Assembly (NCBI GenBank): GCA_036847185.1
Contig: DAIUAM010000011.1
Location: forward strand, 1 to 64,000
From: UBA4738 sp002413305
GTDB taxonomy: Bacteria > Actinomycetota > UBA4738
Direction: 5' to 3'
Length of the DNA stretch: 64,000 nt
The position numbers and the translations under genes were made by a program. The notes beneath the pieces were generated by a model. That model saw nothing but the letters and a program-made list of their open reading frames with translations, was not told the origin of the DNA and did no database searches. Each line of letters opens with the position of its first letter. The stretch's first letter is position 1. Below, piece by piece: positions 9,172 through 18,862 of this stretch.

Positions 9172-9942
9172 TTGGCGATCGAGGACGAACCGGCCTCGCT
9201 TGCCGCCGCGGAAGGCCCTGGCCCGATCTACCGGCGCGTCCTGCTGAAGCTCTCCGGGAACGCGTTCTCGCCGGCCGGGCACGAATTCGGCATCTCCGGC
9301 GAATCGATCACGCTCATCGCCCGGCAGCTCCAGGAGGTCGTGTCGATGGGCGTGGAGACCGCAGTCGTGGTGGGCGGGGGCAACATCTGGCGCGGCCGGC
9401 AGGCGCCCGGCATCGACCGCAACCGCGCCGACTACATGGGCATGCTGGCCACCGTGATGAACGCCCTGGCGCTCCAGGACTCCCTGGAGCAGCTCGGGGT
9501 CCACACCCGCGTCCAGACCGCCATCCAGATGGCGCAGATCGCCGAACCCTACATCCCGCTCCGGGCGATCCGCCACCTGCAGAAGGGCCGGGTGGTCATC
9601 TTCGCCGCCGGCATGGGCGTGCCGTTCTTCTCCACGGACACCACAGCCGCCCAGCGTGCGTTGGAGATCAAGGCCGAAGCCATCCTGAAGGGGACGAAGG
9701 TGGACGGCGTCTACGACTCCGATCCCATGCTCAACCCGGCCGCCGTGAAGTTCGCCGACCTCCCATACATCGAGGTCCTGAAGATGGGACTGACCGTCAT
9801 GGACGCCACGGCCATCTCGCTCTGCATGGAGAACGGCCTGCCGATCCTGGTCTTCGACCTCACCAAGGAGGGGAACATCAAGCGGGCCCTCCTCGGTGAG
9901 CCGATCGGCACGCTGGTCCATGCGGGCGCGGCCGGGTCCTGA
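9172..9942 (+). CDS. pyrH: Uridylate kinase
   Basis: UMP kinase makes UDP from UMP and ATP in pyrimidine synthesis and belongs to the amino-acid-kinase fold. The 256-residue product shows [11 protein letters not shown], the glycine loop [49 protein letters not shown] and [21 protein letters not shown] 9172 directly abuts the tsf stop TAG (9169-9171). The first 22 residues are a short non-conserved leader before the kinase fold, so a slightly later start cannot be excluded. It is part of the conserved rpsB-tsf-pyrH-frr string. Confidence 0.95.
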   Translation: MAIEDEPASLAAAEGPGPIYRRVLLKLSGNAFSPAGHEFGISGESITLIARQLQEVVSMGVETAVVVGGGNIWRGRQAPGIDRNRADYMGMLATVMNALALQDSLEQLGVHTRVQTAIQMAQIAEPYIPLRAIRHLQKGRVVIFAAGMGVPFFSTDTTAAQRALEIKAEAILKGTKVDGVYDSDPMLNPAAVKFADLPYIEVLKMGLTVMDATAISLCMENGLPILVFDLTKEGNIKRALLGEPIGTLVHAGAAGS

Positions 9943-10057
9943 GCGCCCTCAACGGGTGCCCGGCCCATGTCCTTGCTGGCAAACCGGGCCCCCCAGTGAG
10001 TAGGCTTGGGCTCGACCTGCAGACGGTAGGCTCTGCCCGGCGGACCGACGACGAAGG

Positions 10058-10630
10058 ATGAGCTTCGGCATGACCGTGGAAGAAGCGCTCAAGGACGCGG
10101 ACCAGAAGATGCACGCGGCCGTCTCGGTCGCCCAGGAGGAGCTGGCGTCGCTACGCACCGGCCGAGCGAACCCGAAGCTGCTCGACCGACTGAACATCGA
10201 GTACTACGGCACCCACGTCCCGTTGAACCAGCTCGCTTCCTTCTCCGTCCCGGAGCCTCGGCTGCTCCTGGTCCAGCCGTTCGACCGCACCGCCCTGGCC
10301 GCCATCGAGAAGGCCATCCTGGCCTCCGACCTCGGCCTCACCCCGTCCAACGACGGCAACGTGATCCGGCTGGCCTTCCCGCCCCTGACGGAGGAGCGCC
10401 ATCGCGACCTCATCAAGCTCGCCCACCAGCGCGCGGAGGAGGGACGGGTGGCCGTCCGCAACGTCCGGCGGCACGCGAAGGAGACGATCGAGCGGCTCGA
10501 ACGCGAACACACCATCTCCGAGGACGACCTGCGCCGCTCCGAGAAGGAGCTACAGCGGCTCACCGACCAGTGCGTGGTCGAGATCGACGGCATCCTCGGC
10601 CATAAGGAGAAAGAGCTGATGGAGGTCTGA
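10058..10630 (+). CDS. frr: Ribosome recycling factor
   Basis: RRF splits post-termination ribosomes together with EF-G. The 190-residue product is full length: LASLRTGRANPKLLDRLNIEYYG, QPFDRTALAAIEKAIL, DGNVIRLAFPPLTEERR-like sequence and the long helical C-terminus. The 115-nt gap from pyrH contains a TAGGCT hexamer at 10027-10032 that might serve as a -10, but its -35 spacing (TTGGGC, 15 nt) is poor. ATG 10058 is used; a second in-frame ATG at 10070 is possible. cdsA begins 3 nt after the stop. Confidence 0.95.
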   Translation: MSFGMTVEEALKDADQKMHAAVSVAQEELASLRTGRANPKLLDRLNIEYYGTHVPLNQLASFSVPEPRLLLVQPFDRTALAAIEKAILASDLGLTPSNDGNVIRLAFPPLTEERHRDLIKLAHQRAEEGRVAVRNVRRHAKETIERLEREHTISEDDLRRSEKELQRLTDQCVVEIDGILGHKEKELMEV

Positions 10631-10632
10631 TC

Positions 10633-12486
10633 ATGGCTGAGGGAGAGGACCGGCCCAGCAACTTCGAGGATCTGTTCGACGACCTCGACAAGTTCTTCCA
10701 GCCCGACCCCACCGAGCAGCGCCAGGCGGGCGTGGAACAGGCGGCCGCCGGGCCTTCGGAGCCCGCCGGCGACGACATCCTGCCGGAGGACTGGGCCGCC
10801 GGGGTGGTGGACCTGGGCCCGGACATCGAACCGGTCACCGCGGCCGGGGCGGACGAATCTGCTGGAGGGGACGACGAGGATGGCGCGGAGGATGACCTCG
10901 GGGACGGCGACGACGCCATGTGGAGGCCGGGCGCGGACGAGGAACCCACGGACACCCCCGCGGCCTCCGATGCACCGGCCGCCGGGACGGAGGACCGGTC
11001 GGATTCCGAGGCCTCGGAGCCGGAGCCCGAGCCCGAGCTGCCGGCCGCAGAGGGTCCGCCCGTCCCGGGCGCACCGGTCGGCGACGCTTCGCTCCCCGTC
11101 CCGGACCGGCCCCTGGAGCACACCGCGGAGATGTCGACCAGCGACTGGCGCCGCCTCCGGGACGTCCTCGGCGACGAAGAGGACGCCTCGGCCTCGAGCT
11201 TCGAATTCAGCGCGGAGACCCCTGAGGTGACCGACGAGAGCGGATTCGAGTTCGGCGCGGCCGGGCGCCCCGCCGCCCTGGCTGGCTCGGACACGCCGTC
11301 CACCGGCTCGCAGGACGAACCCCACGAGCTCACGCTGGAGGACCTCAAGAAGGCACCGCCCGTCTACCGCAACCTCCCCGGGGTGGAGGGAACCGGTGGC
11401 CCCGCCGGCGAGTCCGAAGAGGGATCTGGCCTTCCCCTGTGGGACGAACGCGCCATCGCGGATGTCACCGAGACGGCGGGCCAGGTCGAGGAGGACTTCG
11501 GGCGCGACGAGCCTGCGGCGCCGCTGGGGGTCGACGACGACCTGCTGCCCCACGCCGAGCAGCCGTCGGGCCCGCGGACCGTCAAGGTCGGCGAGCCCGA
11601 AGCGCTCCTGGCCGGTCCGACGTGGGAGGAGCCCGCCTCGCGCCCGTACATGCGCGAACCCACCCCGCCGCGGGGCGGTCGAAACATGCCGGTGGCCGTG
11701 GTCTCCGCCGTGGTGCTTGTCGCTGCGGCCCTGGTCACACTGGCGGTGGCGAAGGCCGTGTTCGCCATCCTGGCCGGCATCGTCGTGCTGTACGCGCAGG
11801 GCGAGCTGTACGGCACCGTGCAGCGGCGGGGCTACCAGCCCGCCACCGCGCTCGGCCTCCTGATGGGGGGGCTGATGCTGGCCGGCGCGTATCTGAAGGG
11901 CGAGCCGGCCATGGCCTTCTTCCTGGCACTCTCTCTGGTGCTCTCGTTCTTCTGGTACATGGCGGCTCCGCCGAAGGCACGCGAGAACGCCTTGGGGAAC
12001 ATCGGCGCCACGATGCTGGGCATCGCCTACGTGCCGTTCATGGCAGGGTTCATCCTCATGATCCTGGCCCAGCGGGAGTCGGGCAAGGCGCTGATGCTGG
12101 CCGTCCTCGGCCTGACGTTCCTGTACGACGTGGCGGCCTACTTCTTCGGGTCGCTGTGGGGACGCCGGCCGCTGGCCGCGACCATCAGCCCGAAGAAGTC
12201 CTGGGAAGGCCTGTTCGGGGCGACGGTGGTGACGTTCATCGTGGCCATCTCGCTTGTCCCCACCGCGATCCACGTCATGACCTTCGCGAAGGCCGTCGGG
12301 CTGTTCATCGTCATCGCGGTGTTCGCCCCCCTGGGGGATCTCGCGGAATCCCTGCTGAAGCGGGACCTGGGCGTGAAGGACATGGGCTGGATCATCCCGG
12401 GGCACGGCGGCGCGCTGGACCGGATCGACTCGTTGCTGCTGGTGGCGCCCGCCGCGTTCTACTTCCTGCGGCTGATCTTCCACTGA
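10633..12486 (+). CDS. cdsA: Phosphatidate cytidylyltransferase with a 350-residue acidic N-terminal extension
   Basis: CdsA makes CDP-diacylglycerol from phosphatidate and CTP in the membrane. The C-terminal 265 residues form the enzyme: about eight hydrophobic helices from PVAVVSAVVLVAAALVTLAVA onward, KKSWEG, and the family signature SLLKRDLGVKDMGW continuing into IPGHGGALDRIDS. The first 350 residues are acidic, proline-rich and predicted disordered, starting FEDLFDDLDKFFQPD and holding the block ASEPEPEPELPAAEG. The total of 617 residues is roughly twice the usual 270-310. The extension is in one frame with clean codon use, so it is not an assembly join. It sits between frr and dxr as in many bacteria. 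Confidence 0.93.
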   Translation: MAEGEDRPSNFEDLFDDLDKFFQPDPTEQRQAGVEQAAAGPSEPAGDDILPEDWAAGVVDLGPDIEPVTAAGADESAGGDDEDGAEDDLGDGDDAMWRPGADEEPTDTPAASDAPAAGTEDRSDSEASEPEPEPELPAAEGPPVPGAPVGDASLPVPDRPLEHTAEMSTSDWRRLRDVLGDEEDASASSFEFSAETPEVTDESGFEFGAAGRPAALAGSDTPSTGSQDEPHELTLEDLKKAPPVYRNLPGVEGTGGPAGESEEGSGLPLWDERAIADVTETAGQVEEDFGRDEPAAPLGVDDDLLPHAEQPSGPRTVKVGEPEALLAGPTWEEPASRPYMREPTPPRGGRNMPVAVVSAVVLVAAALVTLAVAKAVFAILAGIVVLYAQGELYGTVQRRGYQPATALGLLMGGLMLAGAYLKGEPAMAFFLALSLVLSFFWYMAAPPKARENALGNIGATMLGIAYVPFMAGFILMILAQRESGKALMLAVLGLTFLYDVAAYFFGSLWGRRPLAATISPKKSWEGLFGATVVTFIVAISLVPTAIHVMTFAKAVGLFIVIAVFAPLGDLAESLLKRDLGVKDMGWIIPGHGGALDRIDSLLLVAPAAFYFLRLIFH

Positions 12487-12524
12487 TATCGGTGTTCTTC
12501 TCGAACAAAGGTTGCCTCGGGGGG

Positions 12525-12541
12525 TAACCTCTAGGAGCATG
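12525..12541 (+). promoter_or_regulatory. TAACCT -10 box eight nt before the dxr start (leaderless candidate)
   Basis: TAACCT at 12525-12530 is followed by CTAGGAGC and then ATG 12539. With a normal -10 to +1 distance the transcript would begin at or next to the start codon. AGGAG lies too close to the ATG to be an ideal Shine-Dalgarno. No clear -35 is present. Confidence 0.45.
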
Positions 12542-13696
12542 CGCACCCTGGCGATCCTCGGCTCGACCGGTTCGATCGGAACCCAGGCCCTGGAAGTCGT
12601 CCGCCGCAACCCGGATGGCTTCCGCGTCCTGGGGCTCGGCGCCGGCACCAGCCACGAGCTGCTGATCGGCCAGGTGCGCGAGTTCATGCCGCCCCTCGTC
12701 GCCATCGCCGACCAGGACGCCGCCCGCGAGTTCACCAACCAGCTGGGGCCGGTGCGCGGCGTCGAGATCATCTCCGGGCCCGATTCGGCCGAGATCCTGG
12801 CCCGGGAGTCCGAAGCGGACATGGTCCTGAACGCGCTGGTCGGAGCCATCGGCCTGGGGCCGTCCCTGGCCACCCTGCAGTCGGGGAAGGTCCTCGCCCT
12901 GGCCAACAAGGAGTCGCTGGTGGTCGGCGGCGAACTGGTCATGGATCTGGTGAAGGGCGAACCCGACCGCCTGATCCCGGTCGACAGTGAACATTCTGCG
13001 CTGGCCCAGTGCCTGCGCGGCGAGCGGCGCGACGACTTGAAGCGCGTGATCATCACGGCGAGCGGGGGCCCGTTCCGCGGGTGGACCCACGAGGAGCTCG
13101 CCAAGGCCAGCGTGAAGGAAGCGCTGGCCCACCCGACGTGGAACATGGGCCCGAAGATCACCATCGACTCGGCCACGCTCATGAACAAGGGCCTGGAGGT
13201 CATCGAGGCCCACTACCTGTTCGGCCTGGACTACCGGCTGATCGACGTGGTGGTCCATCCCGAATCGATCGTCCACGGCATCGCCGAGTTCGCCGACGGC
13301 AGCATGATCGCCCAGCTGGCCGGCCACGACATGCGCCTGCCCATCCAGCTGGCCTTGGCCTCGCCCGAGCGGCTGGGGACCGGGATCGCCGGTCTGGATC
13401 TGGCCAAGCTCGGCCGGCTCACCTTCGAGGAGCTGGACCGCGAAGCCTTCCCGGCGGTGGACCTCGCCTATCGAGCGGGGCGCCTCGGCGCCACCTACCC
13501 GGCCGTGCTGAACGCGGCGAACGAGGTCGCCGTCATGGCGTTCCTCGACGGCAAGATCCGGCTGGTCCAGATCCCCGAGGTGGTCGCGGCGGTGCTGGAC
13601 GAACACGAGGCAGCCGGCGTGGTGTCCGAGGTGACGCTGAACCGGGCCGACCGGTGGGCGCGTGCCCGGGCCGCCGAGATCATCGGCGACCTGTAG
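12539..13696 (+). CDS. dxr: 1-deoxy-D-xylulose 5-phosphate reductoisomerase
   Basis: DXR (IspC) converts DXP to MEP with NADPH, the committed step of the MEP isoprenoid pathway. The 385-residue product has the nucleotide-binding LGSTGSIGTQALEVV, LANKESLVVGGELV, PVDSEHSALAQCL, ITASGGPFRG, HPTWNMGPKITIDSATLMNKGLE and VHPESIVHGI, so the active site is intact. The start ATG 12539 gives the canonical MRTLAILGSTGS N-terminus. It lies between cdsA and rseP. A second MEP enzyme, ispG, is 4 kb downstream. Confidence 0.96.
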   Translation: MRTLAILGSTGSIGTQALEVVRRNPDGFRVLGLGAGTSHELLIGQVREFMPPLVAIADQDAAREFTNQLGPVRGVEIISGPDSAEILARESEADMVLNALVGAIGLGPSLATLQSGKVLALANKESLVVGGELVMDLVKGEPDRLIPVDSEHSALAQCLRGERRDDLKRVIITASGGPFRGWTHEELAKASVKEALAHPTWNMGPKITIDSATLMNKGLEVIEAHYLFGLDYRLIDVVVHPESIVHGIAEFADGSMIAQLAGHDMRLPIQLALASPERLGTGIAGLDLAKLGRLTFEELDREAFPAVDLAYRAGRLGATYPAVLNAANEVAVMAFLDGKIRLVQIPEVVAAVLDEHEAAGVVSEVTLNRADRWARARAAEIIGDL

Positions 13697-13755
13697 ACCC
13701 TCGAGCGGAGCTGCCAGGCTCGAAACCGCTCCCCATCTGAGAACATCGTTCAGAC

Positions 13756-14880
13756 ATGTCCCAAGGCCTCGGGATCTTCCTGTTCGTCATCGTCATCCTC
13801 GCCATCGTGGTCGTCCACGAAGCGGGCCATTTCCTGACGGCCAAAGCCTTCAAGATGCGCGTCGAAGAATTCTTCGTCGGCTTCGGCCCGCGACTGTGGT
13901 CGTTCCGGCGGGGCGAGACGGAGTACGGCATCAAGGCCATCCCCGCCGGCGGCTACGTCCGGATCGCCGGGATGAACCCGTTCGAGGAGATCCCGCCCGA
14001 GGACTTCCCGAACACGTACGCCTCGAAGCCCGCCTGGCAGCGGGCGGTGGTCATCCTCGCCGGACCCGTCATGCACTTCGTGATCGCCATCGTCGCGCTG
14101 TTCATCTTCTTCGTGGCCATAGGGGAGCAGACGGCGTCCAAGCCGGAGGTGGGGAAGGTGTTCGCCACCCTGAACGGGCAGCCTTCGCCGGCCGCCGTGG
14201 CGGGACTGAGAGCCGGCGATCAGCTGCTGGCGGTGGACGGGCATCCGGTCCGTTCGGCCGGTGAGTTCAAGCGCCTGATCCAGGCACATCCGGGGCAACC
14301 CATCGCGGTCGATGTCCGCCGGGATGGCGGGGTGCGGACCCTCCGAGCCACTCCGGTGGTGGCCACCTTGGAGAAGGTCCGAGCGGTGTACCTGGGGTTC
14401 GAACTGAGCTTCGGGAGGCAGCGGGCCGGTCCCTTCACCGCGGCCGGCCGGGCCGTGACCCAGGTGGCCTCCACCGCGAAGGAGGTCGTCCAGCAGCTCG
14501 GGAAGGTCTTCGGCCCGTCCGGGCTGAAACGGATCTGGGGCCTCCTGACGGGGACGCGGCAACGGACCGCGAGCGACGCGACCAGCATCGTCGGCGCGAC
14601 GCGGCTGGCCGGCCAGGCCGCGCAGTCGGGAGCGTGGGACTACCTGTTCGGCATCATCGTGGTGTTCAACGTGTTCGTCGGGATCCTGAACCTCGTGCCG
14701 CTCCCGCCGCTGGACGGCGGCCACCTCGCGGTCATCGCCTACGAGAAGATCCGCCGCCGCAAACCCGACGTCCGCAAGCTGGTCCCGCTCACCGCGGTGG
14801 TGGCCGGCTTCTTCATCCTGCTGGCCGTGAGCCTGGCCTATATCGACATCACGAACCCCCTCCCGAACCCCTTCCACTAG
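13756..14880 (+). CDS. rseP: Site-2 intramembrane metalloprotease RseP/RasP (M50)
   Basis: This is an intramembrane zinc protease that cleaves anti-sigma factors or remnant signal peptides. The 374-residue product shows HEAGHF in the first helix (residues 21-26), a single PDZ domain at about 130-200 (GLRAGDQLLAVDGHPV) and the second active-site motif NLVPLPPLDGGH near residue 320. Helices are at 5-25, 110-130, 295-320 and 345-365. It sits in the conserved dxr-rseP-ispG string, here separated from ispG by a two-component system and yjbQ. Confidence 0.93.
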   Translation: MSQGLGIFLFVIVILAIVVVHEAGHFLTAKAFKMRVEEFFVGFGPRLWSFRRGETEYGIKAIPAGGYVRIAGMNPFEEIPPEDFPNTYASKPAWQRAVVILAGPVMHFVIAIVALFIFFVAIGEQTASKPEVGKVFATLNGQPSPAAVAGLRAGDQLLAVDGHPVRSAGEFKRLIQAHPGQPIAVDVRRDGGVRTLRATPVVATLEKVRAVYLGFELSFGRQRAGPFTAAGRAVTQVASTAKEVVQQLGKVFGPSGLKRIWGLLTGTRQRTASDATSIVGATRLAGQAAQSGAWDYLFGIIVVFNVFVGILNLVPLPPLDGGHLAVIAYEKIRRRKPDVRKLVPLTAVVAGFFILLAVSLAYIDITNPLPNPFH

Positions 14881-14999
14881 GGCGACACGCCCGTCCCATG
14901 CCACAGCTTCTTCACACGCTTGAGAAGAGGCCACACGCATGGCCGGGCTACGATTGAGGCCCCGCGACCTCCGCGAGGGACCGTGAAGGGGGAGCCCCG

Positions 15000-15743
15000 G
15001 TGACGGCACGCGACATCTTGGTGGTCGAAGACGAAGAGGCGATCGCCGAGGCGGTCCGGGCTCGGCTGGTCAGCGAGGGGTATCAGGTCCGGGTCGCCCT
15101 CGACGGGCCCCAGGCCCTCTCGCAGGTCGCCGCCCAACGGCCCGACCTCGTCGTCCTGGACCTCATGCTGCCCGGCATGGACGGGCTCGAGGTCTGCCGC
15201 GAGATCCAGAAGGACGAATGGGTCCCGGTCCTCATGCTCACCGCGCGGACCGACGAGGCCGACAAGGTCGCCGGGTTCGCGGTCGGCGCCGACGACTACC
15301 TGACCAAACCCTTCAGCCTCCGCGAGCTGACCGCGCGGGTGCGGGCCATCATCCGCCGCATGGAGCGCATCCGCGGCATGCAGACCACCGAGGCGATCGT
15401 CCGGTTCGATCTCACCGTCGACCCGGCCCGGCGGCGGGTCCTCCGGGCCGGCGAGGAGGTCCAGCTGACGCCTCTCGAGTTCGAGATCCTGCTGGCCCTC
15501 GCCCGCAGTCCCGGCGTGGTTCTCAGCCGCGACCAGCTCATGGATCGGGTGTGGGGGTATCGGGACTACGCCGGCGGCCGCGTGGTCGACAGCCACGTCG
15601 CCCGGATCCGCCGCAAGCTGGAGGACGAAGCCGCCGAGCCGAAGTACATCCGCACCGTGCACGGGGTCGGGTATGCGTTCATGGAGGCCGGGGACCGGCC
15701 CGATGCCTCCGAGCCCGCCGCGACCGGAGGGGCCGGGAGCTGA
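15000..15743 (+). CDS. OmpR/PhoB-family response regulator
   Basis: The 247-residue cytoplasmic regulator has a receiver domain (residues 5-118) with the acidic pair in VVEDEE, phospho-acceptor Asp54 in LDLMLPG, the switch threonine in LMLTAR and Lys in LTKPFS. A winged-helix DNA-binding domain follows at about 135-230 (LTPLEFEILLALARSPG, RDQLMDRVWGYRDY, VDSHVARIRRKLE, IRTVHGVGYAF). GTG 15000 lies 6 nt after GGGGGAG. The kinase gene overlaps its stop, so the two are one operon. Its targets cannot be inferred from the sequence. Confidence 0.95.
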   Translation: MTARDILVVEDEEAIAEAVRARLVSEGYQVRVALDGPQALSQVAAQRPDLVVLDLMLPGMDGLEVCREIQKDEWVPVLMLTARTDEADKVAGFAVGADDYLTKPFSLRELTARVRAIIRRMERIRGMQTTEAIVRFDLTVDPARRRVLRAGEEVQLTPLEFEILLALARSPGVVLSRDQLMDRVWGYRDYAGGRVVDSHVARIRRKLEDEAAEPKYIRTVHGVGYAFMEAGDRPDASEPAATGGAGS

Positions 15744-17230
15744 TGTCCACCCGCCCGCTCGACCGCGTCACGTCCATCCGGACGAAGCTCGGCGCGGTCA
15801 TCGTCTTCGCCGTGGCGGCGACCGTCCTGATGATGTACATCGCGGTCGGGTTCGCACTGCGGCGGTCCGAACGCGACCGAGAGTTCCGGCAGGCGTTCGG
15901 CGAAGCGCAGGGCGTTGCCGCGCTGGCGTTCTCCCCGTCAGGCGCACCGTCGAAGTCGCTCCCCCGCGTGCTCGGGCAGGTCCCGAACCCGGTCCTTGTG
16001 GTGGGACCGAACGGGGGCGGTCTGGTTAACACGATCCCGTTTCCCCAGCCGCCGAACCTCTCGAAGGTGCTGTCCGGCCAGCTGGCCGTGGACCAGGGGA
16101 AGGCTGGCGACGAGGAGTACCTCGGCATCCCGGTCACCCGGCAGCGCCACGTGGTCGGCGCCGTCTACCTCGCGTACCGCGTGGAGGGCGAGGGCGTGCG
16201 GGGCGCGGTCACCGGCACGGCCCGCTTCGTACGGAGCGTGTGGTGGCAGTTCCTGCTGGCCGGAGCGGTGGCCGCGTTCATCGCCTTGTTCCTGGCGCGC
16301 TTCCTGGCCCGGGGCATGACCCAGCCCCTCCGCGACATGGCCCAGGCGGCCCGGCGGATGGCTCGGGGAGACTACCGGCAACGGGTGGAAGTTCGAACCC
16401 GCGACGAGGTCGGCCAGCTCGCCGACACGTTCAACCGGATGGCGGGGGAGATGGAGAACCTGGAACGCCTCCGCCGCGACCTGGTGGCGAACGTCTCGCA
16501 CGAGCTCAAGACGCCGATCTCGGCGATCCGGGCCCACCTCGAGAACCTCCTCGACGGCGTGGAGGAACCCAACCCGGCGGTCCTGTCGGTGATGCTCCAG
16601 CAATCCGAACGCCTGTCGCGGCTGATCGAACAGCTCCTGGACCTGTCCCGCCTCGAGTCCGGCGACGTCCCGCTCGAACTCGAGCCGGTGCAGCTCGCGC
16701 CGCTGGTCGACCGCGTGGTCCGGGAGATCGAGGTGACCCGCCCCGACGGCCACATCGTCGTCTCGAAGCAGATCCCGGCGGATCTCCCGGCGGTCGAGGC
16801 CGATCGCGAACGCATCCACCAGGTCCTGTTCAACCTGCTGGACAACGCGTTCCGGTTCACACCCGCCGGGGGAAGGATCACCGTGCGGGCCAGCCAGCGG
16901 GGGCATCTCTGCGAGGTCTCGGTGGAGGACACCGGACCGGGGATCCCGCCCGAGCACCTGCCCTTCGTCTTCGAGCGGTTCTATCGTGTGGACCCATCGC
17001 GGTCGCGCGGGGATGGCGGAACCGGGATCGGGCTGGCCATCGCGCGCTCTGTGGTCGAGGCGCACGACGGAAGGATCTGGGTGGAGAGCACGGTGGGAAA
17101 GGGGTCCGGGTTCCGGTTCGTCCTTCCCATCGTTGGACCCGACCGGCCGCCGGGGAGACCGGCGCCCATGCCAGCCCGCGAGGAACGGGAGATGAGTGTG
17201 GTCGGGCATGGGATCAAGGAGGAAACGTGA
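15743..17230 (+). CDS. Membrane sensor histidine kinase, partner of the preceding regulator
   Basis: The 495-residue protein starts at ATG 15743, overlapping the regulator stop as TGATG. It has a first membrane helix (about 15-38), a roughly 125-residue extracytoplasmic sensor domain, a second helix (WWQFLLAGAVAAFIALFLARF, about 170-190) and a HAMP linker. The dimerisation domain carries His253 in NVSHELKTPISAIR. The ATPase domain has NLLDNAFRFT, DTGPGIPPEHL, FERFYRVD and GGTGIGLAIARSVVEAHDGRI. All catalytic boxes are intact. The sensor domain resembles no family I can name. The gene also overlaps yjbQ downstream. Confidence 0.93.
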   Translation: MSTRPLDRVTSIRTKLGAVIVFAVAATVLMMYIAVGFALRRSERDREFRQAFGEAQGVAALAFSPSGAPSKSLPRVLGQVPNPVLVVGPNGGGLVNTIPFPQPPNLSKVLSGQLAVDQGKAGDEEYLGIPVTRQRHVVGAVYLAYRVEGEGVRGAVTGTARFVRSVWWQFLLAGAVAAFIALFLARFLARGMTQPLRDMAQAARRMARGDYRQRVEVRTRDEVGQLADTFNRMAGEMENLERLRRDLVANVSHELKTPISAIRAHLENLLDGVEEPNPAVLSVMLQQSERLSRLIEQLLDLSRLESGDVPLELEPVQLAPLVDRVVREIEVTRPDGHIVVSKQIPADLPAVEADRERIHQVLFNLLDNAFRFTPAGGRITVRASQRGHLCEVSVEDTGPGIPPEHLPFVFERFYRVDPSRSRGDGGTGIGLAIARSVVEAHDGRIWVESTVGKGSGFRFVLPIVGPDRPPGRPAPMPAREEREMSVVGHGIKEET

Positions 17231-17676
17231 AGACCGCGACGACGACGATCCAGGTGACCCCAGAGCAGCGGCTGGACTGTGTGGACCTCACCGACGATCT
17301 GCGCAGGGCGATCAAGGACTCGGGGGTCACCGACGGGTGTGCGGTCGCCTTCTGCGCCCACACCACCTGCGCGCTGCTCATCAACGAGTGGGAGGACGGC
17401 GCGCACGAGGATCTGCGCAAGCGGCTGGAGCTGCTGGTGCCGAGCGACATCTACTATGCGCACGACGACCTGGAGCGCCGAACCCAGAACCTGCAGGAGA
17501 GCCACGAACGGGCGAACGGCCAGTCGCACGTGATGCAGATGGTGCTCGGTTCGACCTCACACGCCATCCCCGTCGGGGCGGGGGAGCCCCTGTTCGGCCA
17601 GTGGCAGCGCCTGCTCCTCCTGGAGCTGGACGAGCCGAAGGAGCGCACGGTCCAGTTCCACGTGTTCGGCGACTAG
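17227..17676 (+). CDS. yjbQ: YjbQ family (UPF0047, secondary thiamine-phosphate synthase) enzyme
   Basis: The 149-residue single-domain protein matches the YjbQ/UPF0047 trimer family, whose E. coli member has weak thiamine-phosphate synthase activity. Seen here are the ligand-binding residues in VAFCAHTTCALLINEWED, SHVMQMVLGSTSHAIPV and the C-terminal FGQWQRLLLLELDEPKER. GTG 17227 overlaps the kinase stop (TGA 17228-17230) and is preceded by AGGAGG, indicating translational coupling to the two-component genes. Its physiological role is not known. Confidence 0.88.
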   Translation: MKTATTTIQVTPEQRLDCVDLTDDLRRAIKDSGVTDGCAVAFCAHTTCALLINEWEDGAHEDLRKRLELLVPSDIYYAHDDLERRTQNLQESHERANGQSHVMQMVLGSTSHAIPVGAGEPLFGQWQRLLLLELDEPKERTVQFHVFGD

Positions 17677-17757
17677 GCCACGTGTCTAGGCACGGCGACC
17701 GGCCGGTCAGCTCGATTAGACGATAGCCAGGGCACCGGTGGCATACTTGAGGAAGCG

Positions 17758-18861
17758 ATGATCGCAAGACGCGTCTCCCGGAAGATCAAGGTCGGGTCGG
17801 TCGAGATCGGCGGCGATGCGCCCATCCGGGTGCAGTCGATGTGCACGACGAAGACGGCCGACATCAACGCCACGCTCCAGCAGATCGCGTCGCTGGTGGC
17901 CACCGGCGTCGACATCGTGCGCGTGGCGGTCCCGCACTGGGAGGACGCCGAAGCGTTGAAGGCGATCGCCGCGAAGTCCACGGTCCCGGTGATCGCCGAC
18001 ATCCACTTCCAGTGGAAGTACGCCATGGCCGCGCTGGAGGCCGGCGTCCAGGGCCTGCGGATCAACCCCGGCAACATCAAGTACCACGACAAGGTCCGCT
18101 TGATCGCCCGGGAGGCGCAGGCGCGCGGGGTGCCCATCCGGATCGGGGTCAACGCGGGGTCGCTGGAGAAGGACATCCTGGAGCGCTATGGCAATCCGAC
18201 CCCCGAGGCGCTGGTCGAATCGGCCCTGAACGAGGTCCGGATCCTGGAGGACGAGGACTTCTTCGACATCAAGATCTCGGTGAAGCATTCGAACCCACGG
18301 GTGATGATCGAGGCCTACCGCCAGCTGGCCGAGAAGTGCGACTACCCGCTGCACCTCGGGGTGACCGAGGCCGGCCCCATGCCGGCCGGTGGCATCAAGA
18401 GCTCGGTGGGGATCGGCGCGCTCCTGGCCGAGGGCATCGGCGACACGATCCGCGTCTCGCTCACCGACGACCCCGTGTGGGAGGTCAAGGTCGGGATCTG
18501 GATCCTGCAGTCGCTGGGCCTGCGCAAGCGCGGATTGGACCTGGTGGCCTGCCCATCATGCGGCCGGGCCGAGGTCGACGTCCTGGGTCTGACCAAGCAG
18601 GTGAACGAGGCGCTGGAGAAGGAGGGCCTCAAGGCGCCGATCCGGGTGGCGGTCATGGGGTGCGTGGTGAACGGGCCGGGGGAGGCCCGGGAGGCCGACC
18701 TCGGCATCGCCGCGGGGAAGGGCTACGGCCAGCTGATCGTTCGCGGCGAGCTCATCGAGCATCGCATCCCCGAGGACCAGATCGTCGAGACGCTCCTGCA
18801 GGAAGCCCGCAAGATGGCCAAGGAGCTGGAGCTCGAAGCCGCCTCCGCGCCCGCCGAGTAG
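17758..18861 (+). CDS. ispG: 4-hydroxy-3-methylbut-2-enyl diphosphate synthase (GcpE)
   Basis: IspG is the iron-sulfur enzyme of the penultimate MEP step, converting MEcPP to HMBPP. The 367-residue product has a TIM-barrel half ([56 protein letters not shown]) and a 4Fe-4S half with CPSCGR and [11 protein letters not shown], supplying the three cluster cysteines and the glutamate ligand region. Length is typical. GAGGAAG precedes ATG 17758. A CATACT hexamer 10 nt before the start could be a -10. The GNAT gene follows at once. Confidence 0.96.
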   Translation: MIARRVSRKIKVGSVEIGGDAPIRVQSMCTTKTADINATLQQIASLVATGVDIVRVAVPHWEDAEALKAIAAKSTVPVIADIHFQWKYAMAALEAGVQGLRINPGNIKYHDKVRLIAREAQARGVPIRIGVNAGSLEKDILERYGNPTPEALVESALNEVRILEDEDFFDIKISVKHSNPRVMIEAYRQLAEKCDYPLHLGVTEAGPMPAGGIKSSVGIGALLAEGIGDTIRVSLTDDPVWEVKVGIWILQSLGLRKRGLDLVACPSCGRAEVDVLGLTKQVNEALEKEGLKAPIRVAVMGCVVNGPGEAREADLGIAAGKGYGQLIVRGELIEHRIPEDQIVETLLQEARKMAKELELEAASAPAE

Positions 18862-18862
18862 C

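Noticed and set aside
8161..9921. A 586-codon open frame on the minus strand opposite tsf and pyrH
   Set aside because: It mirrors two certain genes; the translation is low-complexity His/Asp/Arg/Gly sequence typical of antisense frames in GC-rich DNA.
14920..14954. Promoter TTGAGA/TACGAT before the response regulator
   Set aside because: The spacer is 23 nt, too long for a standard promoter; only the TACGAT hexamer remains as a weak hint.
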